32,437 nt of DNA from Alphaproteobacteria bacterium. Lineage in GTDB: Bacteria; Pseudomonadota; Alphaproteobacteria; JACAEB01. The position numbers and the translations under genes were made by a program. How positions within the stretch are numbered: the first letter of the stretch is position 1; each line of letters opens with the position of its first letter. The notes under the pieces were generated by a model. It was given only the letters and a program-made list of their open reading frames with translations. It was not told where the DNA came from and searched no databases. Positions 20,848 to 28,699 of the stretch are shown piece by piece. Location: assembly GCA_013389075.1 (NCBI GenBank), contig JACAEB010000165.1, positions 1-32,437 on the forward strand, given 5' to 3'.

Positions 20848-22151
20848 GGGCTGACCGCCGCCCCGAAGACGCGGGCAAAGAGCGTGTCCACATGCTTGAG
20901 GTGATAGCCGAGGTCGAACAGGCCCTCGAGCTCGGCCTCAGAGAGATAGCGCCGGACGTCGGAATCCGCCTTGAGAAGGGGCAGGAACTGGCCCTCCCGG
21001 CGCCAGACCGGCATCGCGTTGCGCTGGACGAGGCCGTAGGCCTCCTCCCGGCGCGCGCCCTTCTGGGTGAGGGCGAGCAGGACGCGCTGCGAGTGGACGA
21101 GCCCGCCGAGCCGCTCGAGGTTCTCTGCCATGCGCCCGGGATAGACGAGGAGCCTGTCCATCACGCCGGTCAGGCGGTCGAGCGCGAAGTCGAGATGGAT
21201 GGTCGTGTCCGGCCCGATGCCGCGCTCCACGGAGGAATGGGAGATGTCGCGCTCGTGCCAGAGGGCGACATTCTCGTAGGCCGGGATGACGGCCATGCGC
21301 ACGAGCCGGGCAAGGCCCGTGAGGTTCTCGGTCAGCACCGGATTGCGCTTGTGGGGCATGGCCGACGAGCCCTTCTGGCCGGGGGAGAAATACTCCTCGG
21401 CCTCCAGAACCTCCGTACGCTGAAGGTGGCGGATCTCGGTCGCCAGCCGCTCGATGGAGGAGGCGATCACCCCGAGGGCGGCGAAATAGGCGGCATGCCG
21501 GTCGCGCGGGATCACCTGGGTCGAGATGGGCTCGGGTCTGAGGCCGAGCTTTTCGGCCACATGCGCCTCGATGCGCGGGTCGATATTGGCGAAGGTGCCC
21601 ACCGCGCCCGAAAGCGCGCAGACCGCCACCTCCTCGCGGGCGGCGACAAGGCGGGCCCGGCCGCGCTCGAACTCGGCATAGGCCTGGGCGAGCTTGAGGC
21701 CGAAGGTGGTCGGCTCGGCATGGATGCCGTGGCTGCGGCCGATGCACACATCCATCTTGTGCTCGAAGGCCCGCCGCTTCAGCACGACGAGGAGGCGGTC
21801 CATGTCGGCGAGGAGAATGTCGGCCGCGCGGGTGAGCTGCACCGACAGACAGGTGTCGAGCACGTCCGAGGAGGTCATGCCCTGATGGAGAAAGCGCGCC
21901 TAGGGCCCCACATGCTCGGCGACATTGGTGAGGAAGGCGATGACGTCGTGCTTGACCTCGCGTTCGATCGCGTCGATCCGGTCGACCTCGAAGGCCCCGC
22001 GCTCCCAGACGGCCCTGGCGGCCTCGGCCGGAATGAGACCGAGGTCGGCCATGGCGTCGCAGGCATGGGCCTCGATCTCGAACCAGATGCGGAACTTGGT
22101 CTCGGGCGCCCAGAGGGCCGCCATTTCGGCACGGCTGTAGCGGGGGATCAT
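20844..22151 (-). pseudogene. purB: Adenylosuccinate lyase with in-frame amber stop
   Basis: PurB cleaves SAICAR to AICAR and adenylosuccinate to AMP. Reading from the ATG at 22151, the frame is 435 codons, a normal length. Codon 84 (21900-21902) is TAG, in the run AEHVGP-stop-ARFLHQGMTSSDVL. Relatives normally have Glu or Asp there, and GAG to TAG is one base change. Everything else looks intact: GRSHGIHAEPTTFG (His141 region), and the signature SSAMPHKRNP at about 262-271. No frameshift is needed. The track shows it as two ORFs, 21900-22223 and 20844-21878. A restart at the ATG at 21878 would lose the N-terminal 91 residues and has no good Shine-Dalgarno. It may be a real nonsense mutation, readthrough or a sequence error. 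Confidence 0.85.
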
Positions 22152-22172
22152 CGGCACAACGCTCGGGAAGAA

Positions 22173-22191
22173 GGGAAGACAGGATCTTCCC
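22173..22191 (-). terminator. Hairpin between the PilZ gene and purB
   Basis: GGGAAGA and TCTTCCC form a 7-bp stem with a 5-base loop, about 22 bases upstream of the purB ATG. On the minus strand it is followed by TTCTTCCC. It may end the PilZ transcript or fold in the purB leader. Confidence 0.4.
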
Positions 22192-22250
22192 CTCTTAATG
22201 GCCCCGGACGCCCGCCCCCGCAAGGTGCCGGCGCGGCGGCGGGCCCGAAT

Positions 22251-22580
22251 TCAGTGGATCGTGTGGATCCGCGGCTCGACCAGCTCCCGAAGCGCCCGGC
22301 GCTGCGGCGAGCGAAGCAGGAACTCGAGGCCGAGCGTCGTGTGGTCCATCCGGGCGACGCGCGCGGGAAACCAGCCCCGCCCGTCGATGAAGAGGTCGAC
22401 CACGGCCCCGAGCCGGGGCGGCAGGGCCGGGCAGGTGACGCCCGCGCCGCTTTCGGAGAGATTGAAAATCCGGCACTCTTCCCGCTGCGCGGCGAAGATC
22501 AGTGCGCCGCGCATGGCGACGGAGATGCGCGGGTGGCGGCGGCGCTCCGGCCGGTGATGAACGATGGGATCGAGCTGCAT
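22251..22580 (-). CDS. PilZ-domain protein, likely c-di-GMP receptor
   Basis: PilZ domains bind cyclic di-GMP and act on motility, exopolysaccharide or cell-cycle targets. The 109-aa product is a single PilZ domain. It has the first binding motif RxxxR (RRHPR, residues 14-18) and the second, (D/N)xSxxG, as NLSESG at residues 40-45. Strands for the beta barrel follow, ending in TLGLEFLL. Both motifs are intact, so binding is likely. It has no attached output domain and would act through a partner. The ATG at 22580 has AGGA ten bases upstream. Which process it controls is not shown, although flagellar genes and cckA are in the same window. Confidence 0.85.
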   Translation of the reverse strand: MQLDPIVHHRPERRRHPRISVAMRGALIFAAQREECRIFNLSESGAGVTCPALPPRLGAVVDLFIDGRGWFPARVARMDHTTLGLEFLLRSPQRRALRELVEPRIHTIH

Positions 22581-22680
22581 GGTCGGCGTTTCCTATGAGG
22601 TCCTTTTTGTCGGGACCGGGGCTTGGCAACAGGCCATTGATCTGGGACGCGATCCTGGTCCGAAGCTACATCAGGCTGCA

Positions 22681-22704
22681 TTAATCGCCGGTTAGCGTTA
22701 ACGC
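22681..22704. promoter_or_regulatory. CtrA-like element in the PilZ-pta divergent region
   Basis: TTAA-N7-TTAG (22681-22695) is one base from TTAA-N7-TTAA. It is followed at once by the palindrome GCGTTAACGC (22695-22704). It lies 30-53 bases from the pta ATG and about 100 from the PilZ start, so it could control either. The rest of 22581-22733 shows nothing else I can support. Confidence 0.35.
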
Positions 22705-22733
22705 GAATCAGAGAGCGAAGGCGGGAGCGCGCG

Positions 22734-23723
22734 ATGGAGCGGAACGAGACGGAAGCGCTGTTCGAGGAGACCGTCGTGCGGCGCTATGTGGCGCGGATGG
22801 CCGGCGCGCCGCCCGTGGCGACCGCCATCTGCCATCCCTGTTCGGGCGTCGCCCTGCGCGGAGCCGTGGAAGCGGCGGCGGCGGGGCTGATCGTGCCGAT
22901 CCTCGTCGCCCCGCCCGACAGTCTCGCCCGCGTCGCCGAGGCCGAAGGGCTCGACATCGGCGGCTTCGAGGTGCATCCGGCCGAGCACAGCCACCATGCC
23001 GCCGAGCTCGCCGTCGCCCTTTGCCGGAGCGGCGCCGCCCGGCTCCTCATGAAGGGCAGTCTTCACACGGACGAGCTGATGCACGCCGTGACGGCCCAGG
23101 CGACGGGCCTCAGGACCGAGCGGCGGATCAGCCATGTCTTCGTGATGACGACGCCCGCCCTGCCGCGGCCGCTCCTCATCTCCGATGCCGCCATCAACAT
23201 CGCGCCCGACCTCCTCGAGAAGGCCGACATCGTCCAGAACGCCATCGACCTCGCGCATGTCCTCGGCCTGAAGCTGCCGAAGGTCGCCATCCTCTCGGCC
23301 GTGGAAACGGTGAACCCGAAGCTGCGTTCGACCATCGACGCCGCCGTGCTCTGCAAGATGGCCGACCGGGGCCAGATCACGGGCGCGCTCCTCGACGGTC
23401 CGCTCGCCTTCGACAATGCCATCAGCGCGGAGGCCGCCGCGATCAAGGGCATCCGCTCCGAGGTTGCGGGGCAGGCGGACATTCTCATCGTGCCCGATCT
23501 CGAGAGCGGCAACATGCTCGCCAAGCAGCTCGACTATCTCGGCGGGGCGCTGGCCGCCGGCCTCGTGATGGGCGCGCGCGTGCCGATCGTCCTCACGAGC
23601 CGCGCCGACCGGGCGCCCGCGCGGCTCGCCTCCTGCGCCATCGGGGCGCTCGTCGCCGCCGCGGGTCATGTCGCCATCGGCATCAAGCCGGGCGATCCGG
23701 CCGTGCACGGACCGGCGCAATAG
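22734..23723 (+). CDS. Phosphate acetyltransferase (PTA/PTB family)
   Basis: This enzyme is predicted to interconvert acetyl-CoA and acetyl phosphate. The 329-aa product is the short form. It has AGAPPVATAICHPCSGVALRGAV near the N-terminus, the family segment LLMKGSLHTDELMHAV near residue 104, and LSAVETVNPKLRSTIDAA near residue 187. GAVL-like GALLDGPLAFDNAIS and a C-terminal DILIVPDLESGNMLAKQL complete the pattern. It lacks the N-terminal regulatory domain of long enterobacterial Pta. In alphaproteobacteria similar proteins are sometimes fused to an enoyl-CoA hydratase domain; none is present here. GGGAG precedes the ATG. ackA begins 28 bases after its stop, which supports phosphate acetyl- rather than butyryltransferase. 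Confidence 0.87.
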   Translation: MERNETEALFEETVVRRYVARMAGAPPVATAICHPCSGVALRGAVEAAAAGLIVPILVAPPDSLARVAEAEGLDIGGFEVHPAEHSHHAAELAVALCRSGAARLLMKGSLHTDELMHAVTAQATGLRTERRISHVFVMTTPALPRPLLISDAAINIAPDLLEKADIVQNAIDLAHVLGLKLPKVAILSAVETVNPKLRSTIDAAVLCKMADRGQITGALLDGPLAFDNAISAEAAAIKGIRSEVAGQADILIVPDLESGNMLAKQLDYLGGALAAGLVMGARVPIVLTSRADRAPARLASCAIGALVAAAGHVAIGIKPGDPAVHGPAQ

Positions 23724-23751
23724 GCGCTCACGAGCGGGCGGAGCCCATCGC

Positions 23752-24957
23752 ATGGCGAACGAACGGGCGCTTCTGGTGATCAATTCGGGCTCCTCGAGCC
23801 TCAAATTCGGTCTTTATCGTCTTGGCGGGGCCGAGCCCGAGCGGCTGGCGCGCGGGCGCATCGAGGCGCTCCACGCGACCCCGCGCTTCGCCGCCCGCGG
23901 CGCGGATGGCGCGAGCCTGGGCGAGGCGGAGCTGCCCCAGGGCAGCGATCCCTATGACGCGGCGCTCACCCATGTCTTGACCTGGCTCAAGGACCGTTTC
24001 CCCCGGGTCGAGCTCGCAGGGGCGGGGCACCGCATCGTGCATGGCGGGCGCGATTATGCCGATCCCGTTCGTCTGGGTCCTGAGGATCTCGCCCGCCTCG
24101 AGGGGCTGAGCCCTCTCGCCCCCCTGCACCAGCCGCAGAATCTCTCGCCCATCCGCGCCCTCGCCGCGCTGCGCCCGGAGCTGCCGCAGATCGGGTGTTT
24201 CGACACGGCCTTTCACCGCACCAATCCGAGGATCGCCCAGCTCTTCGGCCTGCCGCGCGCCTTCGCCGAGGAGGGCATCCTGCGCTACGGCTTTCACGGC
24301 CTGTCCTACGCCTTCGTCAGTGCACGCCTTTCCGAGCTCGACCCGGCTCTGGCTTCGGGCCGCGTCATCGTCGCCCATCTCGGCAGCGGGGCGAGCCTTT
24401 GCGCGCTGTCGGGCGGGCGGAGCGTTGCGAGCACCATGGGCTTCACGGCGCTCGACGGGCTGCCCATGGGAACGCGGTCCGGCACGCTCGATCCGGGCGT
24501 CCTCCTCTATCTCCTGCAGGCGAGGGGCTATGACGCCGCACGGCTCGAACATCTCCTCTATGCGGAGAGCGGGCTGCGCGGTCTTTCGGGACTGAGCGGC
24601 GACATGGAGGTCCTCCTCGCCTCGGGCGATCCGGGGGCGGAGGAAGCGATCGCCTATTTCTGCTATCGCGCGGTCCGCGAGGCGGGCTCGCTCGCCGCGG
24701 CGCTCGGCGGTGTCGACGGTGTCGTCTTCACGGCGGGGATCGGCGAGAACGCGCCCCGGATCCGTGCGCGCATCGCCGAAGGCCTCGCCTGGCTCGGCGC
24801 CGAGCTCGACCCCGCCGCCAATGAGGCGCAGGCGGACGTCATCTCGACGCCGGCCTCGAAGATCCGCCTTCGGATAATTCCGACAAACGAGGAGCTGGTG
24901 ATCGCGCGGGCCGCGGCGGGTCTCGTCGGGGAGGAGCAAGGAGCGAATAGCGAATAG
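23752..24957 (+). CDS. ackA: Acetate kinase
   Basis: AckA interconverts acetyl phosphate plus ADP with acetate plus ATP, paired with Pta. The 401-aa product has the N-terminal signature LLVINSGSSSLKFGLY, then GHRIVHGGRDYADPV, and FDTAFHRTNPRIAQLFGLPR. The catalytic core shows RYGFHGLSYAFVSARL and VAHLGSGASLCALSGG. MGFTALDGLPMGTRSG and FTAGIGENAPRIR follow toward the C-terminus. The ATG at 23752 gives the standard start; the track frame upstream overlaps pta and is not supported. The last codons and the TAG stop lie inside a heptanucleotide repeat, so the final residues NSE are repeat-derived. Confidence 0.96.
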   Translation: MANERALLVINSGSSSLKFGLYRLGGAEPERLARGRIEALHATPRFAARGADGASLGEAELPQGSDPYDAALTHVLTWLKDRFPRVELAGAGHRIVHGGRDYADPVRLGPEDLARLEGLSPLAPLHQPQNLSPIRALAALRPELPQIGCFDTAFHRTNPRIAQLFGLPRAFAEEGILRYGFHGLSYAFVSARLSELDPALASGRVIVAHLGSGASLCALSGGRSVASTMGFTALDGLPMGTRSGTLDPGVLLYLLQARGYDAARLEHLLYAESGLRGLSGLSGDMEVLLASGDPGAEEAIAYFCYRAVREAGSLAAALGGVDGVVFTAGIGENAPRIRARIAEGLAWLGAELDPAANEAQADVISTPASKIRLRIIPTNEELVIARAAAGLVGEEQGANSE

Positions 24958-24967
24958 CGAATAGCGA
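24943..24967 (+). repeat. Heptanucleotide tandem repeat across the ackA stop
   Basis: GCGAATA occurs three times in a row (24943-24963), followed by a partial GCGA. The first two copies encode the end of ackA and supply its TAG stop. Seven is not a multiple of three, so copy-number change would alter the C-terminus. Confidence 0.85.
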
Positions 24968-24995
24968 GGAGCGCTGCCCCGTCCGCTGTCGCACC

Positions 24996-25736
24996 TCACA
25001 TCAGGCCCAGCGCCTTGAAGCTCGCGGGCTCGCCCTGGCCGATGACGAGATGATCATGCACCGCGATGTTGAGCTGGCGCGCCGCCTCCACGATCTGGCG
25101 CGTCATCTCGATGTCGGCCCGGCTGGGCGTCGGATCGCCCGAGGGGTGGTTGTGGAGGAGGATGAGCGAGGCCGCCGACAGTTCGAGGGCGCGGCGCAGC
25201 ACCTCGCGCGGAAAGACGGGCGTATGGTCGATCGTGCCGCGCTGCATCACTTCGTCCGCGATCAGACGGTTCTTGCGGTCGAGAAAGAGCACGCGGAACT
25301 GTTCGATCCGGTCATAGCTCATCGCGGCCCGGCAATAGTCGAGGAGGGCGGACCAGGACGAGATCACCGGTCGATCCGTGATCGATCCCGCGCTGAGCTT
25401 GAGGGCGGCGGCCTGCACGATCTTGAGATCGAGCGCGACCGCCTCGGTCACCCCCTTCACCTCCCGCAGCCGGCTCGGCTCGGCCGTGATCACCTCGGCG
25501 AAGGAGCCGAAGCGGGCGATGAGGGCCTTGGCGAGCGGTTTCACGTCGCGGCGCGGAATGACCCGGAAGAGGAGGAGCTCGAGCAGCTCGTAATCCGCCA
25601 CGGACCGCGGCCCGCCATCGCGGAAGCGCGCCCTGAGCCGCTCCCTGTGCCCCAGATGATGCTGGGCGGGATCGGCCCCGGCCGCTTCGGCGAATTCGGG
25701 GGGCGGCGGATCGTCTTGCGCGGGGCGCTGGCTCAT
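24996..25736 (-). CDS. radC: RadC-family JAB/MPN domain protein
   Basis: RadC proteins carry a JAMM metalloprotease-like domain. Their historical link to DNA repair is doubtful and the true substrate is unknown. The 246-aa product has an N-terminal helix-hairpin-helix-like region ([23 protein letters not shown]) and a C-terminal JAMM site. That site is His195-x-His197 and Asp208 in [15 protein letters not shown], with a conserved upstream Glu region. All metal ligands are present. Its ATG overlaps the map stop by four bases (ATGA), indicating coupling to map. Length is normal for the family. Confidence 0.94.
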   Translation of the reverse strand: MSQRPAQDDPPPPEFAEAAGADPAQHHLGHRERLRARFRDGGPRSVADYELLELLLFRVIPRRDVKPLAKALIARFGSFAEVITAEPSRLREVKGVTEAVALDLKIVQAAALKLSAGSITDRPVISSWSALLDYCRAAMSYDRIEQFRVLFLDRKNRLIADEVMQRGTIDHTPVFPREVLRRALELSAASLILLHNHPSGDPTPSRADIEMTRQIVEAARQLNIAVHDHLVIGQGEPASFKALGLM

Positions 25737-26578
25737 TCGTCGGTCGGACGCTCCGGCCGGTCATAGGGCGGGCGGTCGAGCCCGGCGGGAGAGCGGGTGA
25801 AGATCTCGACCCCGTCCGCCGTGACGCCCACGGAATGTTCGAACTGCGCGGAGAGGGACCGGTCGCGCGTGACCGCGGTCCAGCCGTCGCTGAGAAGCTT
25901 CACCTCGAAGCGGCCGAGATTGATCATGGGCTCGACCGTGAAGAACATGCCTTCGCGCAGCTCGATCCCGGCATTGGGGCGCCCGTAATGCAGGATGTTG
26001 GGCGCGTCGTGGAAGATTCGGCCGAGCCCGTGGCCGCAGAAATCGCGCACGACGGAGCAGCGCTCGCTCTCCGCATAGGCCTGGATCGCCGCGCCGATGT
26101 CGCCGGTGGTGGCGCCCGGCTTCACCGCGGCGATGCCGCGCATCATCGCCTCATAGGTGACGTCGATCAGCCGCATGGCCTTGCGCCGCGGCTCGCCCGC
26201 CACGAACATGCGGGAGGTGTCGCCGTGCCAGCCGTCGACGATCACCGTCACATCGATGTTCACGATGTCACCATCGACGAGGGCCCGGTCGCCCGGAATG
26301 CCGTGGCAGACGACGTGATTGATGGATGTGCAGATGGATTTGGGGAAGCCGCGATAATTCAGCGGGGCGGGGATGGCGCCGTGATCGAGGATGAAATCAT
26401 GGGCCAGCCTGTCCAGCGCTTCGGTGGTCACGCCCGGCCGCACATGGGGAACGAGCATGTCGAGCGCCTCGGCGGCAAGACGCCCCGCACGCCGCATGCC
26501 CTCGAAATCGGCCGCCCCGTGCAGCTTGATCGTGCCGGTGCCGACATCCGTCAGCTCTTCCGCGCGTGCATAGACCAT
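25733..26578 (-). CDS. map: Type I methionine aminopeptidase
   Basis: Map removes the initiator methionine from nascent proteins, using two metal ions. The 281-aa product has [17 protein letters not shown], the metal-ligand Asp residues in VNIDVTV and [10 protein letters not shown], His in [15 protein letters not shown], and Glu in FFTVEPMI and [10 protein letters not shown]. All five ligands are visible. Length slightly exceeds 255-265 because of a short N-terminal extension and a proline-rich tail ([18 protein letters not shown]). The ATG at 26578 is preferred; the longer track frame reaches into the divergent gene. radC follows with overlap. Confidence 0.95.
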   Translation of the reverse strand: MVYARAEELTDVGTGTIKLHGAADFEGMRRAGRLAAEALDMLVPHVRPGVTTEALDRLAHDFILDHGAIPAPLNYRGFPKSICTSINHVVCHGIPGDRALVDGDIVNIDVTVIVDGWHGDTSRMFVAGEPRRKAMRLIDVTYEAMMRGIAAVKPGATTGDIGAAIQAYAESERCSVVRDFCGHGLGRIFHDAPNILHYGRPNAGIELREGMFFTVEPMINLGRFEVKLLSDGWTAVTRDRSLSAQFEHSVGVTADGVEIFTRSPAGLDRPPYDRPERPTDE

Positions 26579-26733
26579 CTCGTTGCGCCTCTGTCCGTCT
26601 CGCTTCTGACCGGGCTTTCGGGAAAAATAGGAAAGCGGGACACCGATTGCCAGCGCGCCCTCTCCTGGCTCGGACCAGCGGACACGGGGTCTGCGACGGT
26701 AGTCCCATCGGAATGGCAAGAAAAGGACGGCAT

Positions 26734-27474
26734 GTGACGAACAGGACGGATGCCGCGGTGCTCCTGATCGGAGACGAGCTGCTGGCGGGTCGGACCCGCG
26801 ATTCGAACCTCGCCCATATAGCGGTCGCGCTCGGCGAGATCGGCATTCCGGTGCGCGAGGCGCGAATCGTCGCCGACAGCGAGGCCGAGATCGTCGAAGC
26901 GCTCGACGCGCTGCGGGGACGCTACGCCTTCGTGTTCACGACCGGCGGCATCGGCCCGACCCATGACGACATCACGGCCGACTGCGTGGCGAAGGCGTTC
27001 GGGGTGCGGCTGGTCGAGCACCCCGAGGCGCTCGCCCGGCTCGAGGCCCATTACGGCCCCGAGCGCTTCAACGCCGCCCGCCGGCGGATGGCCCGCGTGC
27101 CCGAGGGGGCGGAGCTCATCGACAATCCCGTTTCGGTGGCCCCGGGCTTCCGCGTCGGCAACGTCTTCGTCATGGCGGGGATCCCCGTCGTCATGCAGGC
27201 CATGCTCGAGAGCGTGAAGGGCAGCCTGCCGGGCGGTCCGGCGATCGCAACGCACGTGGTCCTGGCCGCGGGGCCCGAGGGCGACCTCGCAGCGCCCCTC
27301 GGCGCCATCCAGGCCCGCTATCCGGAGCTCGCCATCGGCTCCTATCCGAGCCTGTCGGGCGGGCGCATCGTGACGCGGCTCGTCGCGCGCGGGGCCGATG
27401 CCTCGGCCGTGGCCGCGGCGCGAGACGAGATCGCGGCGATGGTGGACCGGCTCGGCTTCACCCTGCCCGGCTGA
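26734..27474 (+). CDS. CinA N-domain/MoaB-like molybdopterin-binding protein
   Basis: This 246-aa product contains one MoCF (molybdopterin-binding) domain, as in the N-terminal half of CinA. Seen here are [19 protein letters not shown] at the start, [19 protein letters not shown] near residue 70, and [14 protein letters not shown] further on. The C-terminal nicotinamide-nucleotide amidase domain of full CinA is missing, and length fits the stand-alone family. I prefer the GTG at 26734 because AGGA lies about six bases upstream and the domain begins at once; an in-frame ATG at 26713 is the alternative. It is divergent from map. Exact substrate is unknown. Confidence 0.85.
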   Translation: MTNRTDAAVLLIGDELLAGRTRDSNLAHIAVALGEIGIPVREARIVADSEAEIVEALDALRGRYAFVFTTGGIGPTHDDITADCVAKAFGVRLVEHPEALARLEAHYGPERFNAARRRMARVPEGAELIDNPVSVAPGFRVGNVFVMAGIPVVMQAMLESVKGSLPGGPAIATHVVLAAGPEGDLAAPLGAIQARYPELAIGSYPSLSGGRIVTRLVARGADASAVAAARDEIAAMVDRLGFTLPG

Positions 27475-27475
27475 G

Positions 27476-27532
27476 GGGGACATCCTGTCCGCGCGGGGGG
27501 CGCCCCAAATGCGAAATTCCGGACGGTGTCCC
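27476..27532. repeat. Nested inverted repeat echoing the tRNA-Leu ends
   Basis: Nested stems GGGACA/TGTCCC, GTCCG/CGGAC and GGGG/CCCC lie just after the CinA-like gene stop. The outer sequences GGGGACAT and GGTGTCCC also occur at the 5' and 3' ends of the tRNA 120-140 bases downstream. An A7 run follows, which would not terminate a rightward transcript. Confidence 0.45.
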
Positions 27533-27564
27533 AAAAAAATCTTCCGTTTCAGGAGCTTAGAGGC

Positions 27565-27570
27565 AATAAT
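27565..27570 (+). promoter_or_regulatory. Possible -10 element for tRNA-Leu
   Basis: AATAAT lies about 27 bases before the mature tRNA 5' end. A -35 is weak (TTCCGT at 17-base spacing). It is the only AT-rich candidate just upstream. Confidence 0.3.
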
Positions 27571-27596
27571 TTCCCGCGAGGGTCAGTCAGCGGCGA

Positions 27597-27681
27597 GGGG
27601 ACATGGCGAAACTGGTAGACGCAAGGGACTTAAAATCCCTCGGGTTCTCCCGTCCGGGTTCGAGTCCCGGTGTCCCCACCA
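27597..27681 (+). tRNA. tRNA-Leu (anticodon UAA)
   Basis: The 85-base sequence folds as a class II tRNA. The acceptor stem is GGGGACA with TGTCCCC, followed by discriminator A and an encoded CCA. The anticodon stem is AGGGA/TCCCT around loop CTTAAAA, giving UAA, which reads UUA and UUG. A variable arm (CGGGTTCTCCCG) and T-loop GGTTCGAGTCC follow, as expected for tRNA-Leu. ynfA begins 10 bases after the CCA. Confidence 0.95.
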
Positions 27682-27691
27682 GGCCGCCCGG

Positions 27692-28015
27692 ATGACCCTC
27701 GCGATCTATATAGGAGCAGCGATCGCCGAAATCGCCGGCTGCTTCGCGGTCTGGGCCTGGCTCCGCCTCGACCGGTCCATCCTCTGGGTGATTCCGGGCC
27801 TTTGCTGTCTCGCCCTCTTCGCCTGGCTCCTGACGTTGAGCCCGGCGGCCCATGCCGGACGGGCGTTCGCCGCCTATGGCGGCATCTACATTTCCGCCAG
27901 CCTCGTCTGGCTCGCCGCCGTCGAAGGGCTTCGCCCCGACCGCTGGGATCTGATCGGAGCAACCGTTTGCATCGCAGGCGCAGCACTCATTCTCTACGGG
28001 CCGCGGCCGGCCTGA
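27692..28015 (+). CDS. YnfA-family (UPF0060) small membrane protein
   Basis: This 107-aa inner-membrane protein belongs to the YnfA family, which is related to small multidrug resistance transporters. It has four hydrophobic segments. They begin [22 protein letters not shown], with the family's early Glu, then [18 protein letters not shown], then [22 protein letters not shown], and end with [17 protein letters not shown]. Length is normal. Transport activity is unproven for most members. The ATG lies only 10 bases past the tRNA CCA, and the only Shine-Dalgarno-like bases are AGG, from the tRNA end. Translation may depend on tRNA processing. Its end overlaps the probable start of the protease gene. 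Confidence 0.9.
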   Translation: MTLAIYIGAAIAEIAGCFAVWAWLRLDRSILWVIPGLCCLALFAWLLTLSPAAHAGRAFAAYGGIYISASLVWLAAVEGLRPDRWDLIGATVCIAGAALILYGPRPA

Positions 28016-28695
28016 CCCTCTCCGTCCTCCTCGCGGCCGGGTCCCCCGTCGCGGCGGAAGAGGCGGGCGGGGTGGCGGCCGCCGCCGATCCCGCCATCGG
28101 CCGGCTCAACCATGGCGGCTACCGGATGCGCTCGCACTGCACGGCGAGCCTCGTGCGGCCCGATCTCGCGGTGACGGCGGCCCATTGCCTTCGGCGGGGG
28201 GTGGACGATCTGCACCTGCTTCTGGGCTATGCGCAGGGAGACTATGCGGAAGCGCCGCCGCTGTCGGGCGTTCGGGTGGTCTCGGTCGAGCGCGACCAGG
28301 CGGTGCTCTGCCTTGCCGGACCCGCCGCCGCCGTGCCCTATCCGGTCGGGGCCCCGCCCCGGCTCGGCGAGCCTCTGACGGTCGCGGGCTATCCCGCCCC
28401 GGCCGTCCATGCGCTCACTCGGCTCGACTGTGCCGTGACCGGGCTCGGGCCGGGCGGGGTGTTCGCCCTCGACTGTCCCGTGAGGGTCGGCGCCTCGGGC
28501 GCGCCGGTGCTGCGGGCGGGGGCGGGCGGCCCGGAGATCGTGGGGCTGATCGTCGCCACGTCCGAAACCGTGTCGGTGGGCTATGGGCTCGATGCGGACG
28601 ATCTGCCGGCGCCCGGCAGAGACGCCTGCGCGGGAGCGGACAGGAAACGGCCTCCCGCTCCGAGGGGAGGGGAGGCCGCGACCGGTCAGCCGTGA
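27967..28695 (+). CDS. Secreted trypsin-like serine protease
   Basis: This 242-aa product has a signal peptide ([20 protein letters not shown], cleavage likely after PVAA near residue 30) and a chymotrypsin-fold domain. The catalytic triad is visible as His73 in TAAHC, Asp110 in VERDQAVL, and Ser178 in GASGAPV. Cys58-Cys74 and Cys155-Cys170 fit disulfides of the fold. No ATG or GTG lies in a suitable place. The TTG at 27967 follows GGAG by seven bases and starts the signal peptide, so I choose it; it overlaps ynfA by 49 bases in another frame. The C-terminal end crosses a hairpin that looks like a terminator for the opposite gene. Target proteins are unknown. Confidence 0.82.
   Translation: MHRRRSTHSLRAAAGLTLSVLLAAGSPVAAEEAGGVAAAADPAIGRLNHGGYRMRSHCTASLVRPDLAVTAAHCLRRGVDDLHLLLGYAQGDYAEAPPLSGVRVVSVERDQAVLCLAGPAAAVPYPVGAPPRLGEPLTVAGYPAPAVHALTRLDCAVTGLGPGGVFALDCPVRVGASGAPVLRAGAGGPEIVGLIVATSETVSVGYGLDADDLPAPGRDACAGADRKRPPAPRGGEAATGQP
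28648..28678 (-). terminator. Terminator of the cysteine-rich gene, inside the protease end
   Basis: A perfect 9-bp stem CGGCCTCCC/GGGAGGCCG encloses a 13-base loop. On the minus strand it is followed by TTTCCTGT, starting 21 bases past the cysteine-rich gene's stop. On the plus strand it encodes the last residues of the protease. Confidence 0.6.
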
Positions 28696-28699
28696 GGGC

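Noticed and set aside
21900-21902. Amber codon in purB as evidence of a reassigned genetic code
   Set aside because: TAG ends several intact genes in the window at their expected lengths, so a genome-wide reassignment is not supported.
27533-27539. A7 run as a terminator tail
   Set aside because: For rightward transcripts it is A, not T, after the hairpin. On the minus strand no hairpin precedes the T-run.
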